A stretch of DNA of 5,217 bases from Myxococcota bacterium (GTDB taxonomy: Bacteria; Myxococcota; Polyangia; GCA-2747355; JAKLHH01), in the NCBI GenBank assembly GCA_022710245.1, contig JAKLHH010000649.1, positions 1 through 5,217 of the forward strand. The letters are read 5' to 3'. Position 1 is the first letter of the stretch, and every line of letters starts with the position of its first letter. This document shows positions 1 through 4,891 of the stretch, piece after piece. Under the pieces are notes generated by a model. The model was not told the DNA's origin, ran no database searches, and saw nothing but the letters and a program-made list of their open reading frames with translations. The position numbers and the translations under genes are program-made.

Positions 1-892
1 GCTTGCCCTTCTCGCCCGGCTTGGCGTCGCCCGGGCCGGCGTCCTTCGTCACCTTCGCGTCGGTGGCCTTCGCGTCGCCGACCTTCGCGTCGCCCGCCGT
101 GCCGCCGTCGCCGCCGGGGTTGCAGCCGGTGGGCGTCGGTAGCGAGACCGAGCTCACCTCCATGGTGCCGTTGAAGTCGCTGGTGAGGCGGTCACCGATC
201 AACGCGTACTCGGTGCTCGCGGGTCGCACGTTGGGGACGGGCACGGAGGCCTGTGTCAGCACAGCGCCGGTCGCCGAGCGGACCCGCAGGTAGTACCAGT
301 TGGCCGCCTTCTCGATCTCCACCTCGTAGGTCAGCGCCGGGTCGTAGGTCAGGACCGGCACCCAGTTCGGGTCGCCCACGCCCCACTTGGTCCCGTTCCA
401 GGTGTAGAGGTTCGAGGCGTCCCAGTAGTTGAGGTAGATCGGGTGGGCGTTCGCGGTGTCCGGGACCGCGTCGACCTCGATCGCGAGCATGCGGTAGCTC
501 GCCCACCACATCTCGCTGGCGGGCAGCGGCTGCGCGTTGGAGATGGCGAGCAGCGTCACGCCGTTCTCGGCGCCGCCGGGCGGGTTCTGCGGGAAGTTGA
601 TCTTGGAGATGCGCGCGGTGACCTTGTAGGTCGACGCGGGGAGCGCGTTCGTGGAGGCGAGGAACGCCGCGTCGGTGGGAGCGGAGCTCTTGATGACCGC
701 CGCGCCGTTGCCAGCCACCGTCACGGCGCCGCCGGTGCCGAAGACCCGCACCGTGAGCTGCTTGCAGACGCCCAGGGTGCTGAGGTCGCTGGTCGCGACG
801 GCGGTCGTGAACTTCTCGACCACGTCGCCTTGAGCGGAGGTGGCCAGCAGCAGGAGGGAGAGGAAGAGTCCGCAGGAGAGGTATGCGCGCAT
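1..892 (-). CDS. Exported protein with putative concanavalin-like beta domain and DAK-repeat linker (3' end outside window)
   Basis: The reading frame opens at ATG 890-892 and stays open for 297 codons to the window edge, so the stop lies beyond it. Residues 1-20 form a Sec signal peptide: Arg2, a hydrophobic core rich in Leu (residues 8-17) and a likely signal peptidase I site after T-S-A (18-20). Residues about 25-253 are a single globular region with alternating hydrophobic strands and many aromatic residues, including MWW (128-130), NYW (155-157) and NWYYLRV (198-204), then a terminal E-V-S-S-V-S-L strand (245-251). This strand order suggests a concanavalin/LamG-like beta sandwich, but that is fold impression only; no catalytic motif is visible. 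From about residue 258 the chain becomes a Gly/Asp/Ala/Lys linker with D-A-K repeats. Such linkers in Myxococcota often precede a C-terminal anchor, which would fall outside the window. No strong Shine-Dalgarno precedes the ATG. The gene lies 49 bases downstream of the lipoprotein gene, so co-transcription is plausible. Specific function unknown. Confidence 0.85.
   Translation of the reverse strand, partial: MRAYLSCGLFLSLLLLATSAQGDVVEKFTTAVATSDLSTLGVCKQLTVRVFGTGGAVTVAGNGAAVIKSSAPTDAAFLASTNALPASTYKVTARISKINFPQNPPGGAENGVTLLAISNAQPLPASEMWWASYRMLAIEVDAVPDTANAHPIYLNYWDASNLYTWNGTKWGVGDPNWVPVLTYDPALTYEVEIEKAANWYYLRVRSATGAVLTQASVPVPNVRPASTEYALIGDRLTSDFNGTMEVSSVSLPTPTGCNPGGDGGTAGDAKVGDAKATDAKVTKDAGPGDAKPGEKGK
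48..92 (-). repeat. 15-base tandem repeat, three units, coding for a DAK[V/A][G/T] linker
   Basis: Three adjacent 15-base units (48-62, 63-77, 78-92) share the core ttcgcgtcg on the plus strand and differ mostly in the first three or four bases. Read on the minus strand they encode D-A-K-V-G, D-A-K-A-T and D-A-K-V-T (residues 268-282). A further D-A-K follows at residues 289-291 without the strict spacing. The repeat forms the charged linker of the exported protein and keeps the frame whatever its copy number. Confidence 0.85.
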
Positions 893-941
893 ACCGGCAA
901 GCTTAGCCCCAGCGGCCGGGAGGGGCAATTGCGGGTCCGGC

Positions 942-1670
942 TCAGGCGCTGGAGAGGCAGCAGACCGCCGCGCGGGTGAGCATCGCCTCGCCGACCTCCC
1001 AGTATGCGCAGGCCGCGCCGACCGCCCCGACGCGGTGCTGGAGCTGCCCCGCTTGTACGCCCTGCGGGTGCTGCGCGCCGCTGCTCGCGGAGCCACCCGA
1101 GCAGGTGAAGCCGAAGACCAGGGAGGTCCCCACCGTCGGGGTGCCGCAGGTGCCCGGGCAGATCTGCTCGGTCGGCGCCGTGACCACGTCGCCGGTGCGG
1201 ACGCAGGAGGCGATCCACGCCTTGGTCGCCGACGGGATGGTGGTGCCGCCGAGGAAGACGAACTCGTCGGCGGTGCAGAGGTGCCAGCCGGGAGTGTCGC
1301 AGAGGCTCTCCGCCTGACACTGGGTGACGGCGCCCGGGCAGACCTGCATGGCGCTGGAGTAGACCAGCACGGGTGCTGCGCCGAGAGCGCACCCACTGGC
1401 CACCGCGGGACCGTCCTTGCTGGGCTTGGCGAGGTCGGGCTTGGCGAGGTCGGGCTTGCCGAGGTCGGGCCTGGCGAGGTCGGGCCTGGCGAGATCACTT
1501 CGCAGGTCGCTGGTCGTGGAGCCCTCGGCGGCCCCCACCTCGAGGACGCGAGGACCGTCGAGGACGGTCGCGTCACCCGCCTTGCTCGCCGTCTGTCCCC
1601 GATCGAAACCCAGCCTGGCGCAGCCGGCAACCGCCAAGGTGCAGAGGACGAGCCCGAGGCCACGGTGCAT
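942..1670 (-). CDS. Lipoprotein with KPDLA-repeat linker and cysteine-rich domain
   Basis: This 242-residue protein starts at ATG 1668-1670 and stops at TGA 942-944. Residues 1-16 are a short lipoprotein signal peptide with Arg3 and a hydrophobic core, followed by the lipobox V-A-G-C with Cys17 as the lipidation site. Residue +2 is Ala, so there is no Asp inner-membrane retention signal of the E. coli type. Residues 18-54 are a variable spacer. Residues 59-83 are five D-L-[AG]-[KR]-P repeats. Residues 94-238 form a domain with 12 cysteines (94, 111, 118, 124, 132, 156, 171, 175, 190, 221, 237, 238), an even number consistent with six disulphides in an oxidising compartment. Recognisable stretches are SLCDTPGWHLCTADEF (122-137), KAWIASC (150-156), ACAYWEVGEA (220-229) and the terminal VCCLSSA. 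I do not know a function for this domain. Binding at the cell surface is a guess from its exported, disulphide-rich character. The gene is divergent from the glycosyltransferase and upstream of the exported protein ending at 892. No Shine-Dalgarno is seen before its start. Confidence 0.9.
   Translation of the reverse strand: MHRGLGLVLCTLAVAGCARLGFDRGQTASKAGDATVLDGPRVLEVGAAEGSTTSDLRSDLARPDLARPDLGKPDLAKPDLAKPSKDGPAVASGCALGAAPVLVYSSAMQVCPGAVTQCQAESLCDTPGWHLCTADEFVFLGGTTIPSATKAWIASCVRTGDVVTAPTEQICPGTCGTPTVGTSLVFGFTCSGGSASSGAQHPQGVQAGQLQHRVGAVGAACAYWEVGEAMLTRAAVCCLSSA
1422..1496 (-). repeat. 15-base tandem repeat, five units, coding for DLA[K/R]P linker
   Basis: Five contiguous 15-base units run 1422-1436, 1437-1451, 1452-1466, 1467-1481 and 1482-1496. 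The first two are identical (gggcttggcgaggtc on the plus strand); the others differ by one or two bases. On the minus strand each unit encodes D-L-A-K-P or a variant: a single A/G difference turns Lys into Arg in two units, and one unit has Gly for Ala. A decayed D-L-R-S lies just N-terminal of the array. Copy number can change without a frameshift, so linker length is likely to vary between strains. Confidence 0.95.
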
Positions 1671-1676
1671 GACAAG

Positions 1677-1682
1677 ATCGTA
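1677..1682 (-). promoter_or_regulatory. Candidate -10 element for the lipoprotein gene, placed for a leaderless start
   Basis: On the minus strand the hexamer TACGAT matches the sigma-70 -10 consensus at four of six positions, including the key first T, second A and last T. Six bases separate it from the ATG at 1670-1668, so transcription would begin at or very near the start codon itself. No convincing -35 box lies 16-18 bases further upstream. No Shine-Dalgarno lies before the ATG, which fits a leaderless message. Confidence 0.33.
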
Positions 1683-1720
1683 CCACCGTTCGAGGCGGAC
1701 GGGTGATCTGCCGAGCCACG

Positions 1721-1749
1721 TTGCGGAGGCGCGGCGCTTCTGCTTTCAT
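1721..1749 (+). promoter_or_regulatory. Candidate sigma-70-type promoter for the glycosyltransferase gene
   Basis: TTGCGG at 1721-1726 (three of six matches to the -35 consensus) is separated by 17 bases from TTTCAT at 1744-1749 (four of six matches to the -10 consensus). A TG at 1741-1742, one base before the hexamer, gives an extended -10. Initiation would fall near 1756, leaving a leader of about 24 bases that includes the Shine-Dalgarno. The matches are modest and sigma factor preferences in this organism are unknown. Confidence 0.3.
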
Positions 1750-1767
1750 GAGCGCCGCCGTGCTGGC

Positions 1768-1774
1768 GGGAGAG
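1768..1774 (+). promoter_or_regulatory. Ribosome binding site of the glycosyltransferase gene
   Basis: The purine run GGGAGAG contains GGAG (1769-1772) seven bases before the ATG at 1780. It decides the start. An in-frame GTG at 1774-1776 overlaps this run and would have no site of its own, and longer in-frame extensions run into the divergent lipoprotein gene. Confidence 0.6.
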
Positions 1775-1779
1775 TGATC

Positions 1780-2991
1780 ATGTCCGAAGCGCTGAGAGTC
1801 CTGTTCCTCGCCCCGCAGGTCCCCTGGCCCCTCGACACCGGCGGGAAGATCCGCACGTTCCACATCGCGAGGACCCTCGCGGCCCGGCACCGCGTGCGCA
1901 TGCTCGCCTTCGGCGATCGTGACGCCGAGGCCGCCGGCGTGGACGCGCTCCGCCGGCTCGGCATCGAGGCCGAGCTCTTCGCGCCGCCGGCGCCGTGGAC
2001 CAAGCTCGCCCGGCTCGGGCTCGGCCTCCTCGGCCCGGTTCCGGCCAACGTGCGCAAGTACCAGGACGCGAGGCTGCGCGCGCGCGTGCTGCAGCTCACC
2101 CGCCAGGGCGCCGTCGACCTGATCCACTGCGACCACCTGCACATGAGCCCCTACGGACCGCCGAGCCAGGTGCCCTTCGTGGTCGACGAGCACAACGTCG
2201 AGTGCGTGATCTGGGACCGCTTCGCCGCCGACCGCACCCAGCCCATCCCGAAGCGGCTCGCCTTCTACCAGCAGGGCTTCTGGCTGCGCAGGCTGGAGCT
2301 CGAGCTCTGCCGCCGGGCGGCGCTCGTGCTCCTCTGCTCGAGCGTCGACGAGGAGGTGCTGCGCCGGCTCTCGAACGGAGCGCTCGGCGCCACGCAGGTG
2401 GTCCCGAACGGCGTCGACGTCGATTACTTCTCGGCGCCGGGACCGGCCGAGGTGAGCGGCCACCTGGTCTTCACCGGGTCGATGGACTGGGCGCCGAACG
2501 AGAACGCCGTGCTGGCGTTCCTGGGCGAGATCTGGCCGGAGATGCGGCGGGAGCAGCCCGACTCGCGCTTCGTGGTGGTCGGGCGCAACCCGAGCGCGCG
2601 GCTGCAGGCGCGCGCTCGCGAGGCGGGCGCCAGCGTCACCGGGACCGTGCCCGACGTGCGGCCCTACCTGCGCGGCGCGCTGGGCCTGGTGGTGCCGATG
2701 CGCGTTGGCGGGGGAACCCGGCTGAAGATCCTCGAGGCCTTCGCGGCGGGCGTGCCGGTCATCTCCACCGCGCTCGGCATCGAAGGCATCCTCGCCACGC
2801 CGGGCGTGCACTACCTCGTCGCCGAGACCGCGCGAGAGTTCGCCGACGCCGCGCGGCAGCTCGCCGAGCAACCTGCCCTCCGCCAGGCGATCGTGGCGCG
2901 CGCGCGGCAGCTCGCGCGCGAGCGCTACTCCTGGGACGCCGTCGGGGGCGCGCTCGCCGGGAGCTACGCCGAGCGCTTTCGCCGACGCTGA
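1780..2991 (+). CDS. Glycosyltransferase family 4 (GT-B fold)
   Basis: This 403-residue protein would transfer a sugar from a nucleotide-sugar donor to a glycan acceptor, with retention of configuration if it behaves like other GT4 enzymes. It should act in the cytoplasm or at the inner-membrane face. The N-terminal Rossmann domain (about 5-215) opens with VLFLAPQVPWPLDTGGKIR (7-25), whose GGK loop is typical of GT4 acceptor domains, and contains VDEHNVE (135-141). The C-terminal donor domain starts at HLVFTGSMDWAPN (228-240) and includes RFVVVGRNP (263-271), GTVPDVRPYL (288-297) and the donor-site segment VGGGTRLKILEAF (309-321). In that segment Lys316 and Glu319 are expected to contact the nucleotide-sugar. 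The first Glu of the classical E-x7-E motif is Gly here. The N-terminal half reminds me of Stp1-type transferases linked to exosortase/EPS loci, which is a weaker call than GT4. The gene converges on the ligase gene with 14 bases between stops. The precise sugar and acceptor cannot be read from the sequence. Confidence 0.95.
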   Translation: MSEALRVLFLAPQVPWPLDTGGKIRTFHIARTLAARHRVRMLAFGDRDAEAAGVDALRRLGIEAELFAPPAPWTKLARLGLGLLGPVPANVRKYQDARLRARVLQLTRQGAVDLIHCDHLHMSPYGPPSQVPFVVDEHNVECVIWDRFAADRTQPIPKRLAFYQQGFWLRRLELELCRRAALVLLCSSVDEEVLRRLSNGALGATQVVPNGVDVDYFSAPGPAEVSGHLVFTGSMDWAPNENAVLAFLGEIWPEMRREQPDSRFVVVGRNPSARLQARAREAGASVTGTVPDVRPYLRGALGLVVPMRVGGGTRLKILEAFAAGVPVISTALGIEGILATPGVHYLVAETAREFADAARQLAEQPALRQAIVARARQLARERYSWDAVGGALAGSYAERFRRR

Positions 2992-3005
2992 GCGCTCCCC
3001 GCGTC

Positions 3006-4571
3006 TCAGTCGCCCTTGCGCGCCGGTGGCAGCGCCGGCGGGACCGGCGCCGGATCCACCTCGAGCTCGTACGTCTCCTCCACGCCAGCGCCGGGCCGCG
3101 CGGGATCGAAGACGTAGCGTGGCTCGGGCGCGTCGAGGCTGGGCCCGGGCGGGGGGCGCGGGCTCGGCGGCGCCTCCACGTCGACGACGACGCCACCAGG
3201 CGGCGGGGGCGGGACGCCCTCGTGCGGCTGGGGCGGGACGCCCTCGTGCTTGGGCCGCGGCGCGTCCTCCAGCGTGATCGCCGTCTCGCGCCGCTGCGCC
3301 TCGCGCGCCGCGGCCCAGTCGAGCGCCAGCCCCATCACCATCGGGATGGCGAACGTGAACCGCATGAAGTGGTTCGCGAAGAGGAGGTAGATGGTGAAGC
3401 TGAACTGCAGCGCGCTGATCGAGCTGGCCAGCGTCGTCAGCCGCCCGACGCCTTGCGCCTGCAGCCGTCTCGCACCCCGAGTGGTGTCGCGCCGCAGGAA
3501 GAGGACCAGCGGGAAGAAGAGCGAGGCGCCGATCAGCCCGGTCTCGGCCAGGCACTGCATGTACGCGTTGTGCGCCTGCAGGCGGTGGAAGCTGTGCTCC
3601 GGGAAGGACGCGTAGCCGGTGCCGATCACCGGGTTGCTCTTGAACATGCCGACGCCGACCATCAGCAGCACCTGCCGCTCCCGCGACGAGGCGGCAGTGT
3701 CGCGCCGCTCCGGCGCGAGGCGCGGCAGCACGAAGAGGATCCCGGCCACCGCGACGACCAGCAGCACGACCCCGAGGAGCTTGCGCCGGCCGCCGACGAA
3801 GAGCATCCAGAGCGTGACCCCGAGCTGGAGTTGCCCGCCACGGGAGCCGGTCAGCATCAGCACGGCGGCGAACATCACGGCGAGCGCCAGGCCGAGCAGC
3901 CTGAGGAGCTTGCTCCCGGGCCGGCGCACCCAGGCGAGCGCGCAGGCGATGCCCCAGTTGCACAGCATCCCGAGGTCGTTCGAGTTGCCCCACATCCCCT
4001 TGGCGCGGCCGATCACGCGGTCGCTGCCAGGCGCGAGGTGGTACTGGTCCCAGATCACGCCGAAGCTGGGGACCAGGTTGCGCCACTCGTCGCGCACGAA
4101 GGTGAGCGGTCCCCGCAGGAAGAGGTGCACGAAGAGAGGGATCGCGGTGACCACGCCGGTGCTCAGGCTCACGGTCGCGAAGTAGGCGTGCAGGCGCGCC
4201 GGCGTGGAGAAGAAGCGGGTCAGGTAGAGCAGGAGGAGGAAGCTCGGCGCGAGCTCGCTGAGGATCCAGTCGAGGAGCATCCAGCGGCGCCAGATGAGGA
4301 GGTGGAGCCCGAGGAGCGCGAGGGTGGCGAGCCAGAAGACGATGACGCGGACGCGGGCGCCCTCCGGGCGGGGCAGCGCCTTGTTCGCGTGGAGCAGGTA
4401 GCCCAGCCCGGCCGCGAGGATCATCAGCGGCACGGTCGGGAGCAGCACGTCGTCCCACTGCTCGTTCGGGCGGATGATGATCACGGCCACGAAGGCGAGG
4501 AAGCCCCAGGTCGGTTTCGTCAGGCAGAGGATGGCGCCGAGCGCGACGAGGATCGTGGCCGCGAGACCCAT
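3006..4571 (-). CDS. O-antigen ligase / polymerase family membrane protein (Wzy_C type) with proline-rich tail
   Basis: This 521-residue polytopic protein would polymerise a lipid-linked glycan or transfer it to an acceptor on the periplasmic side of the inner membrane. About 12 hydrophobic segments are visible between residues 3 and 418, for example 3-17, 21-33, 43-61, 76-94, 127-152, 221-240, 264-282, 341-359 and 401-418. Family signatures are GNSNDLG (195-201), LTGSRGG (240-246), NPVIGTGYASFPEH (313-326) and AHNAYMQCLAETGLIG (333-348). The last two lie in or beside a large periplasmic loop and include the family's conserved histidine (His334 here). Residues about 430-521 form an extra tail rich in Pro, Glu and Asp with a repeated H-E-G-V-P-P motif, probably cytoplasmic. 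ATG 4569-4571 is chosen because the first helix follows at once and a G-rich ribosome site precedes it. The in-frame extension to 4718 encodes Pro/Cys/Trp-rich sequence unlike a protein start. Sequence alone does not separate Wzy polymerase, WaaL ligase, PglL-type protein O-glycosyltransferase or the exosortase-associated O-ligase group. Confidence 0.92.
   Translation of the reverse strand: MGLAATILVALGAILCLTKPTWGFLAFVAVIIIRPNEQWDDVLLPTVPLMILAAGLGYLLHANKALPRPEGARVRVIVFWLATLALLGLHLLIWRRWMLLDWILSELAPSFLLLLYLTRFFSTPARLHAYFATVSLSTGVVTAIPLFVHLFLRGPLTFVRDEWRNLVPSFGVIWDQYHLAPGSDRVIGRAKGMWGNSNDLGMLCNWGIACALAWVRRPGSKLLRLLGLALAVMFAAVLMLTGSRGGQLQLGVTLWMLFVGGRRKLLGVVLLVVAVAGILFVLPRLAPERRDTAASSRERQVLLMVGVGMFKSNPVIGTGYASFPEHSFHRLQAHNAYMQCLAETGLIGASLFFPLVLFLRRDTTRGARRLQAQGVGRLTTLASSISALQFSFTIYLLFANHFMRFTFAIPMVMGLALDWAAAREAQRRETAITLEDAPRPKHEGVPPQPHEGVPPPPPGGVVVDVEAPPSPRPPPGPSLDAPEPRYVFDPARPGAGVEETYELEVDPAPVPPALPPARKGD
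3206..3249 (-). repeat. Two-copy 24-base-period repeat in the ligase tail
   Basis: An identical 20-base block occurs at 3206-3225 and 3230-3249, giving a period of 24 bases or eight codons. On the minus strand it encodes the paired H-E-G-V-P-P motifs at residues 442-447 and 450-455 in the proline-rich tail. It looks like a recent in-frame duplication in a low-constraint segment. Confidence 0.85.
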
Positions 4572-4575
4572 TGGC

Positions 4576-4585
4576 TCCCCCCCCC
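4576..4585 (-). promoter_or_regulatory. G9 tract and ribosome binding site of the ligase gene
   Basis: On the minus strand nine consecutive G residues (4585-4577) run into A-G, then C-C-A and the ATG at 4571. The resulting GGGAG is the only Shine-Dalgarno-like sequence before the start. Its distance to the ATG (C-C-A after GGAG) is shorter than usual, so pairing may use the upstream part of the G run. A homopolymer of this length can gain or lose bases by slippage and is also a common site of sequencing error. Confidence 0.45.
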
Positions 4586-4760
4586 AGCACCACCACGACG
4601 GACGACGGATGAAAGGGTAGCAGAGTCGCTCGCGGCAGGCATTCCACGCCGTGGAGCCACACGTTCTGGTCCATGGTGCGGCTGGCGCCGGAGCACAGGG
4701 CGGGCACGCGCGGGCCACGCATCTCGGGACCTTACGTGGAGGACACCGGGCGAGGACGAC

Positions 4761-4789
4761 CGCCGGGCGGATTCGCCGAGCGCCCGGCG
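4761..4789 (-). terminator. GC-rich inverted repeat, possible terminator-like hairpin
   Basis: CGCCGGGCG at 4761-4769 and CGCCCGGCG at 4781-4789 are perfect reverse complements separated by 11 bases. They could form a 9-base-pair, all-GC stem about 100 bases after the stop of the MYXO-CTERM gene. No T-run follows on the minus strand, so it lacks the second half of a classical intrinsic terminator. In DNA this GC-rich, chance hairpins are common. Confidence 0.25.
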
Positions 4790-4891
4790 CACGGGTGGAG
4801 CGTGTGCTCCTGGCGCTCGCCGAGGGTCCCGAGACGCCTGACCCGCGCGAGATGGGCGCGGGAGCGAAGGTCGGCGATCAAACCACAGCGG

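Larger units (their letters stand above)
4572..4891. other. 320-base intergenic region upstream of the ligase gene
   Basis: Open frames crossing this stretch have Arg/Pro/Cys-rich translations without domain character, so I regard it as non-coding. Both flanking genes are on the minus strand, so it should hold the end signal of the MYXO-CTERM gene and the promoter of the ligase gene. What can be seen is the G9 tract next to the ligase start, a small dyad TCCAC-GCC-GTGGA at 4643-4655, and a 9-base-pair inverted repeat at 4761-4789. No convincing -35/-10 pair, tRNA, riboswitch or mobile element was recognised. Confidence 0.6.

Noticed and set aside
893..941. Terminator between the lipoprotein and the downstream exported protein
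   Set aside because: Only a four-base CCCC/GGGG pairing is possible with poorly matched inner bases and no T-run. The short gap is more consistent with read-through.
1422..1496. CRISPR-like array or intergenic repeat
   Set aside because: The units are contiguous with no spacers, 15 bases long and in frame within a coding region, so this is a protein-coding tandem repeat.
1417..1779. Upstream extension of the glycosyltransferase frame
   Set aside because: It overlaps the divergent lipoprotein gene and its repeat, has no ribosome site, and translates to repeats created by the opposite-strand array. The ATG at 1780 has a good Shine-Dalgarno and begins the fold.
2296..2307. Perfect 12-base palindrome gagctcgagctc
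   Set aside because: It lies inside the glycosyltransferase and simply encodes alternating Leu-Glu codons, so chance is the simplest explanation.
4630..4660. Sigma-54-like promoter (TGG and GC at the right spacing on the minus strand) before the ligase gene
   Set aside because: Only the TGG and GC dinucleotide positions match. The TT before GC and the remaining -24 bases do not, and such matches are frequent at this GC content.
4572..4718. N-terminal extension of the ligase frame to an upstream start
   Set aside because: The 49 extra residues are Pro/Cys/Trp/Arg-rich and unlike a membrane protein N-terminus. The G-rich ribosome site points to the ATG at 4569-4571.
1573..4722. Very long open frame on the minus strand (over 1000 codons) spanning the glycosyltransferase, the convergence point and the ligase gene
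   Set aside because: It is out of frame with the ligase and antisense to the transferase. Its translation is Arg/Pro/Ala-rich with no domain character, as expected of shadow frames in very GC-rich DNA.
1995..4841. Long plus-strand open frame (over 900 codons) across the same two genes
   Set aside because: Same reasons: compositionally extreme translation, out of frame with the recognised transferase and antisense to the recognised membrane protein.
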